IMG/VR virus record: IMGVR_UViG_3300042691_036629
Coordinates: 1 to 53,499 of that record
Source: a virus
Direction: 5' to 3' (one strand)
Length of the DNA stretch: 53,499 bases
This document shows, one piece after another, positions 25,245 to 33,797 of this stretch. The notes beneath the pieces are model-generated. The model ran no database searches. It saw only the letters and a program-made list of their open reading frames with translations, and was not told the DNA's origin. Each line of letters begins with the position of its first letter. Position 1 is the first letter of the stretch. A program made the translations under genes and the position numbers.

Positions 25245-26423
25245 ATGGGAAAATTAGCATTAAACTTCATCTGTAAAGATGAATCACACGTAATCGAAAC
25301 AATGCTTGAAAGTGCCAAAACAATAGTTGATTTAATTGTAGTTAATGATACAGGTTCAACTGATGGTACTCAACAAATTATAAAAAACTTTGGTGAAAAA
25401 TACGGAATTCCAACATACGTCTTTGAAAGACCATTTGATGACTTTGAGAAGAGTAGAACTTTTGCTATGGAAAAACTTAGAGAGGTTGTTAATGAGTTAG
25501 GGTGGGATCCTACAAAAGTACACGGATTTTGGTTTGACTGTGATGAAACATTAGTTATTGATTCTAAATTTGATAAAAATCAATTTAAACATGACCTTTA
25601 TATGATAAACACATATATTGGTAATATGAAATACACAAGAAATACTTTCTTTAGAGTTTCTTTACCATTTAGATGGTATGGTCCAGTTCACGAGTTCATC
25701 GTGTGTGACCAACAAAATATCACATCTGGTTTAGCTGAAAATATCCATGTTGATGTTAAAATGACGGGTTCTTCTTGGCAAGGTGATATTTCACAAAAAT
25801 ATTTAAGTCATGCTCATAAACTTGAAGCTTATATTTCAGCAAATCGTCAAGATCCGAGATGGATTTTCTATACAGCTCAGTCTTATCACGATTCAGCTTC
25901 AATGAAAGATAATAGAGAAGAGAATGATGAGAGATTGAGAAGAGCTTTAAAATATTATAAAGAGAGAACTCAAAGAAATGATGGTTATGCTGAGGAAATT
26001 TATTACTCTCAATATAGAGTTGGTGCTATTATGCGAATTCTAGAAGAACCTTGGGCTTTAACACATCAAGAACTTTTAAAAGCTTATGCTATGGATCCAC
26101 TAAGAGGTGAATCAATTAAAGTTATTATTGATTATTACTTACAGATGGGTGATTGGCATATGGGTTATCTTTATACTAAGTTTGCTAAAACAACATTCCA
26201 TGGTAAAAATCCTTATCCAACAAGATTATTATTTGTTGATGAGGCAACCTATAATTGGAAATTTTTAGAAGCACATGCAGCAGCTTGTTTCTATACTAAT
26301 AGATTAGATGAGGCGAAGTCTTGTTATCAAGAAATAGTAAAACTAACAAAAAGTCATCCTCAATATTTTACAGCAGAAGATCTTCAGAAAATTCAAATGA
26401 ATGGACAATTCTTCAATAAATAA
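25245..26423 (+). CDS. family 2-type glycosyltransferase with helical-repeat C terminus
   Basis: In this 392-residue protein the N-terminal domain has LNFICKDESHVIETMLESA and VVNDTGSTDGT, the GT-A nucleotide-sugar site, and DCDE (98-101) as the DxD metal motif. The C-terminal half from about residue 190 is made of helical hairpins (YLSHAHKLEAYIS, FYTAQSYHDSAS, EAHAAACFYTN) that resemble TPR units. Phage glycosyltransferases modify DNA bases, virion proteins or host glycans. It stands alone, with a short AT-only leader before it and a terminator after it. Confidence 0.85.
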   Translation: MGKLALNFICKDESHVIETMLESAKTIVDLIVVNDTGSTDGTQQIIKNFGEKYGIPTYVFERPFDDFEKSRTFAMEKLREVVNELGWDPTKVHGFWFDCDETLVIDSKFDKNQFKHDLYMINTYIGNMKYTRNTFFRVSLPFRWYGPVHEFIVCDQQNITSGLAENIHVDVKMTGSSWQGDISQKYLSHAHKLEAYISANRQDPRWIFYTAQSYHDSASMKDNREENDERLRRALKYYKERTQRNDGYAEEIYYSQYRVGAIMRILEEPWALTHQELLKAYAMDPLRGESIKVIIDYYLQMGDWHMGYLYTKFAKTTFHGKNPYPTRLLFVDEATYNWKFLEAHAAACFYTNRLDEAKSCYQEIVKLTKSHPQYFTAEDLQKIQMNGQFFNK

Positions 26424-26450
26424 AAAAAACCAGTCAATGACTGGTTTTTT
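26424..26450. terminator. bidirectional intrinsic terminator
   Basis: Stem AAAAAACCAGTC / GACTGGTTTTTT with an AAT loop separates the convergent glycosyltransferase and HNH genes and has T runs in both directions. Confidence 0.85.
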
Positions 26451-27152
26451 TTATTTATAATCTAATTTATTTTTTTTTATATTTCTATTTATATACCCAC
26501 ATAAAGGTTGTAAATTTGTATAGTGATTTAGCTTTATAATCTGTTCTTCGTTTTCACCACTAGATATTGGTGTAATATGATCTATATCCCAACCGTAATT
26601 TAATTCACCATTATATAAACCATAATTATCCCAAGTCATCCAATTTTCGAATTTGGATTCTATATAAAGTCTAAACTCACTTATCGAGCATCCTAAAATT
26701 TCATTCGTCTTTGAAGTTTTTTTATATCCTTTGTATTTAATTGAATTTTTTATTAAACATTTTATATTACATTGAAATTTGTAGATATTATCATTTTTAA
26801 TTCTATTAAGATGATAATTAGATGAATATTTTATTAATTTTTCTCTATTTGTATTATAATAGTTCTTTTTATATTCTTTATATTTATCTTTATTACTATC
26901 TCTATATTCTTTACTTCTTTTTAGAACATCTTCTCTATTATCAACATAATACTTTCTTTTTCGATTCTTCTCATTTATTATATCATCTTCTGTATATACT
27001 CTATTTTTATATAAATCACTTTCTCTCCACTTTTTTGTAGATTTATTTCTACACTCTTTACAAACACCATGGTATCCGTCTTTTGAATCTTTTCTTTTTC
27101 CAAAATCCGTTATCAATTTATTTGATTTACATCTGCTACAAAACTTTTCCAT
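26451..27152 (-). CDS. HNH homing endonuclease with N-terminal zinc finger
   Basis: In this 233-residue protein the N terminus is CSRCKSNKLITDFGKRKDSK followed by CKECRN. The charged middle has YYVDNRED- and NYYNTNREK-type repeats. The HNH region is LYIESKFENWMTWDNYG, GWDIDHITPISSGEN, NHYTNLQPLCGYINRNIK. It is a relative of the 1933 and 38751 genes, nearest to the latter (shared LQPLCGYINRNIKK ending). Opposite orientation to its neighbours fits insertion as a mobile gene between the glycosyltransferase and the DHFR operon. Confidence 0.88.
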   Translation of the reverse strand: MEKFCSRCKSNKLITDFGKRKDSKDGYHGVCKECRNKSTKKWRESDLYKNRVYTEDDIINEKNRKRKYYVDNREDVLKRSKEYRDSNKDKYKEYKKNYYNTNREKLIKYSSNYHLNRIKNDNIYKFQCNIKCLIKNSIKYKGYKKTSKTNEILGCSISEFRLYIESKFENWMTWDNYGLYNGELNYGWDIDHITPISSGENEEQIIKLNHYTNLQPLCGYINRNIKKNKLDYK

Positions 27153-27227
27153 GTTATATATATTATTTAATAAAAATGGAAATTTGACGGAAGCTCAACT
27201 TATTTATAATTATTTCATATAATTGAT

Positions 27228-27413
27228 ATGAATGAGGATGATTTAAAATATAAAACACCTGAAAAGATAGAAGAATATCATAAAGTTATTCAGAAATTAA
27301 AAGAAGCTCATGATATTTTTAGTAAGTGTCTTGATGGTAAAAATCGTAGAGGTATCTTAACTGATATCTCAAATACGATTTATAGAATAAAAAGAGAATA
27401 TCTAAATGATTAA
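27228..27413 (+). CDS. hypothetical protein, 61 aa
   Basis: A small, mostly helical, charged protein (MNEDDLKYKTPEKIEEYHKV) overlapping the DHFR start by eight bases, so likely translated together with it. No family recognised. Confidence 0.6.
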   Translation: MNEDDLKYKTPEKIEEYHKVIQKLKEAHDIFSKCLDGKNRRGILTDISNTIYRIKREYLND

Positions 27414-27873
27414 GATTATTGTAGCAATGTCAAGAAATAGGGTTATTGGTAATGCCAATACCCTAATCTGGCATTTACCAGAAGATTTAAAAAGATTTAA
27501 AGAATTAACTACCGGTAACACAATAGTAATGGGTAGAAAAACTTACGAATCAATTGGAAGACCTTTGCCTAATAGAAGAAGTATTATCATAACAAGAGAT
27601 ACTAACTATCAAGTAGAAGGTTGTGAAGTTGTAAACTCTTTAGAAGAAGCTTTACTTTTATCAAATAATGATTGCTTTATTATAGGTGGTGGTGAGATTT
27701 ATAGACAAGCTTTAGATAAAGCTGATAGAATATACTTAACACTTATAGAAAAAAACTTTGAAGGTGATACAACATTTCCTGAAATAAAAGATTGGTACGA
27801 ATCAAACTGTGAGAATTTCAGTAATGAGCAGTTTAACTATTCATTTATACAATATGAGAGATTCGCATTTTAA
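27406..27873 (+). CDS. folA: dihydrofolate reductase
   Basis: The 155-residue protein is standard DHFR length and carries the full signature: IVAMSRNRVIGN, WHLPEDLKRFKELT (Asp at the catalytic acid position), GRKTYESIGRPLPNR, FIIGGGEIYRQAL (NADPH loop) and the FEGDTTFPE strand. It regenerates tetrahydrofolate, which thymidylate synthesis consumes. With FolD it forms a phage folate module. No thymidylate synthase is visible in this window. Confidence 0.95.
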   Translation: MIKIIVAMSRNRVIGNANTLIWHLPEDLKRFKELTTGNTIVMGRKTYESIGRPLPNRRSIIITRDTNYQVEGCEVVNSLEEALLLSNNDCFIIGGGEIYRQALDKADRIYLTLIEKNFEGDTTFPEIKDWYESNCENFSNEQFNYSFIQYERFAF

Positions 27874-28120
27874 TGAGTTTATACTTTTTATACAATCTAT
27901 TGGATTTGTCTATGATAAGTATTCTTTCAATAAAGAATATTATTTATTAGATCAGTATGAAATATATGTAACTATTAGTGGAATCTACTGTTTAACTGAG
28001 AAAGTACAACAAGGAGTTACTAGAACACTAACTACTGGTGCTGTTCAACATTTCAAAAATGATTTAAACTCATTTCGAAGTATAGTTAGAAATAAGAAAC
28101 TAAAAGATTTGGGAATATGA
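27854..28120 (+). CDS. hypothetical protein, 88 aa
   Basis: I prefer the start MRDSHFNEFILFIQSIGF at 27854, which overlaps DHFR by 20 bases; the longer frame from 27809 would overlap by 65 bases. The protein is beta-rich in the middle (YYLLDQYEIYVTISGIYCL) and helical at the C terminus. No family recognised. A strong terminator follows directly. Confidence 0.6.
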   Translation: MRDSHFNEFILFIQSIGFVYDKYSFNKEYYLLDQYEIYVTISGIYCLTEKVQQGVTRTLTTGAVQHFKNDLNSFRSIVRNKKLKDLGI

Positions 28121-28158
28121 AAAAAAAACCTACTTTGATTAAAGAGTAGGTTTTTTTT
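28121..28158 (+). terminator. intrinsic terminator
   Basis: Stem AACCTACT / AGTAGGTT (extended by A/T pairs) with a 10-base loop is followed by eight T, directly after the stop at 28120 and before the LemA promoter. Confidence 0.85.
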
Positions 28159-28160
28159 AT

Positions 28161-28168
28161 TATATTTG
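28161..28168 (+). promoter_or_regulatory. Bacteroidetes-type -7 element of the LemA gene
   Basis: TATATTTG lies 26 bases before the LemA start and just after the terminator, so LemA and TPM can be expressed as an independent unit from a host-type promoter. Confidence 0.6.
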
Positions 28169-28194
28169 TATAAATAATTTTAAAAATAGTATAA

Positions 28195-28800
28195 ATGAAA
28201 GCAGTAAATGATTTTTTGAAAGCTTACAAAGGATTGATTTTCCTTGTAGTATTAGCATTAGTTGGTCTTAATGGTTGTTCGTCTTACAACACAATGGCTA
28301 AAATGAATGTAGATGTTGACGCTAAGTGGTCACAAGTTGAAAACGTTTATCAACGAAGATCTGACTTAATTCCAGCATTAGTTGAAACTGTTAAAGGTTA
28401 CGCTAAACATGAGAAAGGAACATTAACAGATGTTATCTCAGCAAGAGCGAAAGCAACATCAATCAACATTGACGCATCTAAATTAGACGCAAATACTTTA
28501 CAAAAGTTTGAACAAGCACAAGGTGGTTTAACACAAGCACTATCTAAATTGATGGTTGTATCAGAAAAATATCCTGAATTAAAATCAGATAAACACTTTA
28601 CTGAATTAATGACTGAGTTATCTGGAACTGAAAACCGAATTACTATTGAACGTATGAGGTTTAATGAATCGGTACAGTCTTATAATGAGAAAATTGTGGT
28701 GATGCCACGTAAACTATGGGCTAACGCATTCGGTTTCAACACAAGAGCGTTCTTCAAGGCTGATAAAGGAGCCAACAAAGCACCAAAATTTAAGTTCTAA
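28195..28800 (+). CDS. lemA: LemA-family protein, probable lipoprotein
   Basis: The 201-residue protein matches LemA throughout: an N-terminal hydrophobic segment with LNGC (possible lipobox, Cys at about 28), then WSQVENVYQRRSDLIPALVETVKGYAKHE, the typical LemA helix, then ARAKA and the long antiparallel helices with SYNEKIVVMPRKLWA near the end. LemA proteins are membrane-anchored helical bundles found next to TPM or HtpX genes in bacteria. Role in the cell is poorly defined. It is separated from the TPM gene by its own terminator. Confidence 0.92.
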   Translation: MKAVNDFLKAYKGLIFLVVLALVGLNGCSSYNTMAKMNVDVDAKWSQVENVYQRRSDLIPALVETVKGYAKHEKGTLTDVISARAKATSINIDASKLDANTLQKFEQAQGGLTQALSKLMVVSEKYPELKSDKHFTELMTELSGTENRITIERMRFNESVQSYNEKIVVMPRKLWANAFGFNTRAFFKADKGANKAPKFKF

Positions 28801-28803
28801 TAT

Positions 28804-28825
28804 AGGGGGTTTATCCCCCTTTTTT
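28804..28825 (+). terminator. intrinsic terminator/attenuator between LemA and TPM genes
   Basis: AGGGGG / CCCCCT stem with a 5-base loop followed by six T. It is the most GC-rich hairpin in the window and may leave partial read-through into the TPM gene. Confidence 0.75.
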
Positions 28826-28858
28826 CCTTATATTAGCATATATAAATCAAATTAAATT

Positions 28859-30589
28859 ATGAGAGTATTATTTTTATTACTGTTGTTAGTACCAACAATT
28901 TTGTTTGGTGGTATAACACCAACTGGATTTGTAAATGATTACGCAAATCTTTTAACTACTGAACAAGTTTCTCAATTAGAAAGTAAAGTTTCTGATTTTG
29001 AAAAGAAAACTGACATCGAAATCGCTGTTGCTATTGTTACTTCATTAGATGGTAATGATATAGACACGTATAAAAACTCACTTTTCAGACAATGGGGAGT
29101 TGGTAAAGCCGGTAGAAACAATGGTTTATTAGTTGTTATCTCACCTAATGATAGAAAATGGGGTATTGAGATTGGTTATGGTTTAGAACCATATTTAACT
29201 GACTATACTTCATATGATATGGCTGAAACTCACTTAGTTCCTAATTTCAAAGCAGGTAACTATTACCAAGGTTTAGACGAGTTAATTTCAGTAATGACTA
29301 AACACTTAGGTACTTCTACTTGGAAAGATAGAGTTGCTTATACTAAAGCTCAAAAAGAAAAAGAACAAAGAGAACACGAAGAAAGTGTTAGAACTTTCTT
29401 TCAAGTCCTTTTATGGATTGTTGCTATAATTGGTTTAACCATTGCGTTTTTCTTTTTCAAAAGAAAACAAGAACGTGAGAAAGCGTTTAAGAAAAATCGT
29501 GAAGATAAAGCAAATAACTATAAAACAAAAGTATCCGAAGTTTCATCAGAACTTTATAAGTTAAGAGGTGAAAGTATTGAACTTGATAAGAATATGGTTA
29601 ATTTAATCAAATCTTCAACAGTTGAAAATCTTAATACAAATTATAATGTAGCTCTTGACTCTATTAGACCACAAGTTACATTAATTAATACTATTAATAA
29701 TATTAATGATAGTGTGTTCACTGCTATATCATTATTGAATGATATTACTAAACTTGAGAAAAAACATAATATTGAAAGTGGTAATAAATTAGATTTTGAT
29801 TTCAATCCTAAATCTGATATTCAAGAATTGGAAAACAGATTATATATTATAGATGGTATTAAATCTACATTTGAAACTAGAAAAAATAAGTTAGAAAGAT
29901 TTGACAACTTAGTATCATTACATCCACAAAGTTTGGTGAATGATATCGAAAGTTATAAATCAGAGTTTACTAATAAGTTTTATAAACCAAGTAACAATGA
30001 TTTGATCTCATTAGTTGAAAGATTGAATGACTCTATTAATGTTTTCAACCGTGTGGATGTTAGTTTTGGTAATCTATATAATTTAGAAAAATCACACAAT
30101 GATATTAAAAAGTGTAAACAAGATATATCTAATCACTTAGATATCATTAGAAGTAGAAATACTGAACACGAGAAAATGGTTAGTGTGTTAAATGGATCAA
30201 CTCAAAACTTATCATCAGTATCTTCTAAATTGAATAGTTATTTGAACAATAGCGATGTAAATAGTAGTACAAAAACAGCTATCAGAAGTATCTTACCTAC
30301 TTTATTAGCATTCTCTGTTACATCAAACATACTTGACTCATTCAATAATTATAACTCACTTGTTTCAAAAGCAAACTCTTTACTTAAAAAGGCTAAGAGT
30401 GAAGTAGAAGAAGCTGAAGAAGATAGAGCAAGAGAAAGACGTAGATTAGCAGCAGCCGCGGCAGCCGCAGCTTCAAGTTACTCAAGCTCAAGTTCGAGTT
30501 CATCTTGGGGTTCATCTGATAGTGATTCATCTTGGGGTGGATTTGGAGGTGGTGACTCTGGTGGTGGTGGTTCATCAGGTGATTGGTAA
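28859..30589 (+). CDS. TPM-domain (YgcG-type) envelope protein with long coiled coil
   Basis: The 576-residue protein has a signal peptide (MRVLFLLLLLVPTILFGG), then the TPM domain: FVNDYANLLTTEQ, DIEIAVAIV, FRQWGVGKAGRNNGLLVVIS, RKWGIEIGYGLE. A membrane helix is at about 178-203 (FFQVLLWIVAIIGLTIAFFF). Residues about 210-530 are long helices, much longer than in the usual YgcG. The end is Ala-rich, then Ser/Trp/Gly-rich (SSWGGFGGGDSGGGG), typical of the family. TPM and LemA are commonly paired in bacterial genomes. A role in envelope modification during infection is inferred. Confidence 0.88.
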   Translation: MRVLFLLLLLVPTILFGGITPTGFVNDYANLLTTEQVSQLESKVSDFEKKTDIEIAVAIVTSLDGNDIDTYKNSLFRQWGVGKAGRNNGLLVVISPNDRKWGIEIGYGLEPYLTDYTSYDMAETHLVPNFKAGNYYQGLDELISVMTKHLGTSTWKDRVAYTKAQKEKEQREHEESVRTFFQVLLWIVAIIGLTIAFFFFKRKQEREKAFKKNREDKANNYKTKVSEVSSELYKLRGESIELDKNMVNLIKSSTVENLNTNYNVALDSIRPQVTLINTINNINDSVFTAISLLNDITKLEKKHNIESGNKLDFDFNPKSDIQELENRLYIIDGIKSTFETRKNKLERFDNLVSLHPQSLVNDIESYKSEFTNKFYKPSNNDLISLVERLNDSINVFNRVDVSFGNLYNLEKSHNDIKKCKQDISNHLDIIRSRNTEHEKMVSVLNGSTQNLSSVSSKLNSYLNNSDVNSSTKTAIRSILPTLLAFSVTSNILDSFNNYNSLVSKANSLLKKAKSEVEEAEEDRARERRRLAAAAAAAASSYSSSSSSSSWGSSDSDSSWGGFGGGDSGGGGSSGDW

Positions 30590-30592
30590 AAT

Positions 30593-30620
30593 AAAAAGTC
30601 ACGATTTCTCGTGACTTTTT
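30593..30620. terminator. bidirectional intrinsic terminator
   Basis: Stem AAAAAGTCACGA / TCGTGACTTTTT with a TTTC loop, three bases after the TPM stop codon. Confidence 0.85.
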
Positions 30621-30629
30621 TTATTTCTA

Positions 30630-30661
30630 TAAAAAAGAAACCCAGAAATTTCTTTCTGGGT
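30630..30661 (-). terminator. intrinsic terminator for the minus-strand baseplate operon
   Basis: Stem ACCCAGAAA / TTTCTGGGT with a 4-base loop. Read on the minus strand it is followed by TTCTTTTTT. It ends transcription coming from the minus-strand genes at 30.7-33.7 kb. Confidence 0.75.
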
Positions 30662-30664
30662 CAG

Positions 30665-30685
30665 TCTAAGAATACTCTTCTTAGA
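30665..30685 (-). terminator. hairpin just after the minus-strand stop codon
   Basis: TCTAAGAA / TTCTTAGA stem with a 5-base loop lies between the stop at 30695 and the main terminator. It lacks its own T run, so it may be an mRNA 3'-end stabilising hairpin. Confidence 0.4.
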
Positions 30686-30694
30686 GTGGTAAAT

Positions 30695-31345
30695 TTATTT
30701 AGATAATAATTTAATTAAATCTTCTGTAATTTTAGTTATAAGTTTTTTACCATCAACTTCAACTGGAGTAATTCCTTTAATCATTGAGTATTTGTCATTA
30801 CCATCTACATTTAATTTAGAGATAGCTTCACAAATTGTATTATTTCCTTTATATTTTGCTAAATAATAAGTTTTTAAGTCTCCTACAAATTTAGATAAAT
30901 CAACACCTTCATTATAGTTATACTTAACCATTTGTAATTCGTTCTCATCTTTTTCGATCATTAAATACCAAATAGATTTTTTAGAAATCTTAACATTTTC
31001 TAAAAAATTATAAGCTCTAGATGCTTTAACATTTTTAGGGAATTTAGCAACCTTACCAATAGTTTCAACCTTTTCGTTTTTATTATCTTCAAAATCAATA
31101 TCATTTACAAATTCATCATTGTCTGTATTAACATCAATATTTTGATCTTTTGGTATAACATTCTTTCTTGAAGCAACTCTTTCACCTTTTTTAGTATCTT
31201 TTGGTAAATTAGGGTTCATTGGTAAAGATGAATCTGTATCAGGCATAATGTTTTCAGAAGGATTTACTTCTTCTAATTTATCACTCTTACTTTCATTTTT
31301 AAAGTCTGAAAACTTTTTAAATAATCTTTTTGAATTATCCGCCAT
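30695..31345 (-). CDS. leader-like structural-region protein, 216 aa
   Basis: I start the gene at MADNSKRLFKKFSDFKNES (31345) rather than at 31441, because a TATATAATA element lies 20 bases before it and the extension runs through an A/T-rich leader and overlaps the upstream gene. The KRLFKKFSDFKNES stretch resembles the shared leader, shifted by five residues. Residues 30-100 are disordered and rich in Asp, Asn and Lys. The C-terminal 100 residues appear folded (SIWYLMIEKDENELQMVKYN). Probably virion-associated. Confidence 0.7.
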   Translation of the reverse strand: MADNSKRLFKKFSDFKNESKSDKLEEVNPSENIMPDTDSSLPMNPNLPKDTKKGERVASRKNVIPKDQNIDVNTDNDEFVNDIDFEDNKNEKVETIGKVAKFPKNVKASRAYNFLENVKISKKSIWYLMIEKDENELQMVKYNYNEGVDLSKFVGDLKTYYLAKYKGNNTICEAISKLNVDGNDKYSMIKGITPVEVDGKKLITKITEDLIKLLSK

Positions 31346-31365
31346 TTTAATTTCTTTATGTTTTC

Positions 31366-31374
31366 TATTATATA
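31366..31374 (-). promoter_or_regulatory. TATATAATA element, candidate phage late promoter
   Basis: Exact 9-mer on the minus strand, 20 bases before the start at 31345. It supports that start choice. Confidence 0.45.
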
Positions 31375-31409
31375 TTATTATTTTATAATGGTTTTTTAAT
31401 TTTAGGTAA

Positions 31410-31664
31410 TTATTTACTATATTTATAGTAATATTTATCAACTACTATATTTCTAAAGTTTCTTGCTATATTCATTTGATCGAATAATGAAGCAATAAGT
31501 GGTTGTAATCTTTTTAAAAATCCATTCATAATATCATTTTGATACATATATGGTGATAATGTTTTATCTAATATTTGCTTTTCATAATCAACAAAATCTT
31601 TATCATCATCATGTCGATGTTTCATGAAATAAATTTCTGGTAGTTCTTTATCTTCTATTAACAT
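31410..31664 (-). CDS. hypothetical protein of the baseplate operon, 84 aa
   Basis: It lies one base after the gp6-like gene, in the same direction. Begins MLIEDKELPEIYFMKHRHDDDKDF and ends with an aromatic tail YYYKYSK. A helical segment NGFLKRLQPLIASLFDQMN dominates the C-terminal half. Position suggests a baseplate or tail component, but no motif proves this. Confidence 0.6.
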   Translation of the reverse strand: MLIEDKELPEIYFMKHRHDDDKDFVDYEKQILDKTLSPYMYQNDIMNGFLKRLQPLIASLFDQMNIARNFRNIVVDKYYYKYSK

Positions 31665-31665
31665 A

Positions 31666-33378
31666 TTACATAGGTTTATTTTTTACGTCAACTGTTCCTC
31701 TTTTTATTATATTGACCGATTTCAATCCGCTTGATTTTATATCACTACTATAAAGAACGTCGTTTCTATTTGACCATCCACCTCTTATAATTGGTAATTC
31801 TGATGCGTCGTATATTATATCTCCAAGAATTGGATCTAATCCTAAAACAACACTAGAGTCATAATTTATAGGCGGCTTTGGTAAAGATGAACCGCCATTT
31901 ACTATTGTAGGTGTCATTTGATTTTGTAAATTAATAATAGCTTCTTTATGATAATCTTCATTCTTCTTTGAAATGAATTGCAAATCAACTGAGTGTATAT
32001 CACTTATATTTGAAAGAGCTTTTATCAAATCTAATTTTGGTATTCTATCTATTCTATTTAGATTTAGAAAGTAATCGGATATAACCTCATATATTTGATT
32101 GTTTAAAGAATCATCTGTAACATCAGAATATGGAATTACAAATATATTCATCACATAATATGATAAAGTTGGATTAACAATTGAAAAGTTTTTAGTTAAT
32201 TGTATATTACCACCTGTTCTCAAATACTTTCCTATTTTATCGATTTCATAATCATCAAGTGAGAAAGCTGCTATATCTATATCAAAATAATTATTATTTT
32301 GATTTTTAAATAAATTTATATTAGGAGTTACAGCAACAAAAACAGTTCCGTTTCTTTCATACGCATTTACATGTGAGAAAACACCTAACTTTTTAATCTC
32401 ATATGCGTATTGTTGGGGTAAAGCAAGTACATAGTTATTACTTACCATTGGTAATAAACTTCTTGTGAATAGTGAGGATTCTGCGTTTGCTCCAAAATTG
32501 ATGTCGGTGTGAATATCAATATCAAATAGTTTACCCATATCTAAAGTTCCTCCAAATCCATCAAATACATCATCTACGAAGTTCCAATCATTTGGGGTTC
32601 TTCTGAATATATTACCATCAGCACCATCAGTCTTTAGATAGTTTACGGTTATTATAGATCCTAATTCTGGAATTGCTCCAAATCCACCGTTACCAAATAT
32701 AATATCCAAACCTTCATCAAATCCACTTTTAGTAACAACAGCTTTTTCATCGGGTAGTAAATCATAAATATGTTTTTTAATACTCCAAATCTCACCATTG
32801 ACCAAAATCTCAACTCTAAAATTTTCAACATCTTTATTTCCACTTACATTAACATAAAGTGTTTGTAAAGGATCTCCGCTACCTGTATAAGTTTTAGTTT
32901 CCCATTTACCTTGAATAACAGGTATGAAAAAGTTATAGTTTTTTGATAGAATATGTGATACTCTATCTGTGCCTAAATCTAAACTATAATCAAGTGAGTT
33001 AGTTTTGTTACTCAGTGTTGTTTTATTTAAAAAAATAACTTTTCCACCAGGTATTTCTTTTTCAATATCAACAGCGGTTTTTAATGTGAATTTCAATGTT
33101 CCAGTAGCACTTATTGATCTAGTTGGATTATGTCCTGCAAATATAGCTGCATTTCTTATAATTCTCTTATTTGTTGAAGAAGCATTACTTAGATCAAATT
33201 GATTAAGTGTACTTTTTAAGTATAGTAATGAGAGTTGTTGTAAATTTTCAATAACACCTAAAATTTGACCATATGGTGAGGCATTACTAAAAAGAATACT
33301 AGCTTTATTGTACTCGGTTTTCAAGAAATCTTCAATTTCTTGTTTTATTCTATCAAAACTAATTTGTATAAATTTCAT
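31666..33378 (-). CDS. baseplate wedge protein, T4 gp6 / gpJ-like
   Basis: The 570-residue protein has the features of baseplate J-type wedge subunits. An N-terminal helical part (SFDRIKQEIEDFLKTEYNKAS) and a NKRIIRNAAIFAGHNPTRSISATGTL segment are followed by a beta core with IIFGNGGFGAIPELGSIITVNYL plus TDGADGNI. This FGnG.fG..P..G..I.v.Y pattern is the family hallmark. These proteins form the ring of the contractile-tail baseplate, which supports a myovirus. A 108-aa gene precedes it by two bases. Confidence 0.85.
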   Translation of the reverse strand: MKFIQISFDRIKQEIEDFLKTEYNKASILFSNASPYGQILGVIENLQQLSLLYLKSTLNQFDLSNASSTNKRIIRNAAIFAGHNPTRSISATGTLKFTLKTAVDIEKEIPGGKVIFLNKTTLSNKTNSLDYSLDLGTDRVSHILSKNYNFFIPVIQGKWETKTYTGSGDPLQTLYVNVSGNKDVENFRVEILVNGEIWSIKKHIYDLLPDEKAVVTKSGFDEGLDIIFGNGGFGAIPELGSIITVNYLKTDGADGNIFRRTPNDWNFVDDVFDGFGGTLDMGKLFDIDIHTDINFGANAESSLFTRSLLPMVSNNYVLALPQQYAYEIKKLGVFSHVNAYERNGTVFVAVTPNINLFKNQNNNYFDIDIAAFSLDDYEIDKIGKYLRTGGNIQLTKNFSIVNPTLSYYVMNIFVIPYSDVTDDSLNNQIYEVISDYFLNLNRIDRIPKLDLIKALSNISDIHSVDLQFISKKNEDYHKEAIINLQNQMTPTIVNGGSSLPKPPINYDSSVVLGLDPILGDIIYDASELPIIRGGWSNRNDVLYSSDIKSSGLKSVNIIKRGTVDVKNKPM

Positions 33379-33380
33379 AT

Positions 33381-33707
33381 TTAGTCAACTATTTTTAAAT
33401 ATTCTTCATCAAATCTATTTTTTTCAAAAATGTCTTTAATATCATTTGAAATATTTTCAATTGATGATTTTCTTTCAATTAAAAGAGATTTTTCATCTAA
33501 TGGATTTGAAAAATATTTCCATTCAAATACTTGATTCTCAATTTCTTTTTTAGTTAAAATAATTCTAACTTCTTTCCCTTCGTTAATACTTATTTCAAAG
33601 TAGTTACCGAATTCCATGCTTGATTTTTCGACAATTTTAACATCTGTAAAATCATTTAAAATTAAACCGTGTAATTTATTAATGTTATATTTCATTTCTG
33701 AGCTCAT
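33381..33707 (-). CDS. hypothetical baseplate-operon protein, 108 aa
   Basis: First gene of the minus-strand baseplate operon, with a TATATAATA element 17 bases before the start. Beta-rich centre (EFGNYFEISINEGKEVRIIL) and helical C terminus. A gp25-like role would fit the position, but I see no gp25 motif. Confidence 0.6.
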   Translation of the reverse strand: MSSEMKYNINKLHGLILNDFTDVKIVEKSSMEFGNYFEISINEGKEVRIILTKKEIENQVFEWKYFSNPLDEKSLLIERKSSIENISNDIKDIFEKNRFDEEYLKIVD

Positions 33708-33724
33708 AAAATTTAATATTTTTT

Positions 33725-33733
33725 TATTATATA
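33725..33733 (-). promoter_or_regulatory. TATATAATA element, candidate phage late promoter
   Basis: Exact 9-mer on the minus strand, 17 bases before the first gene of the baseplate operon. Confidence 0.5.
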
Positions 33734-33797
33734 TTAAAATATAATCACCACATCACATATTTTGTAAATATTAAAATTTCAAATTAATATATACATT

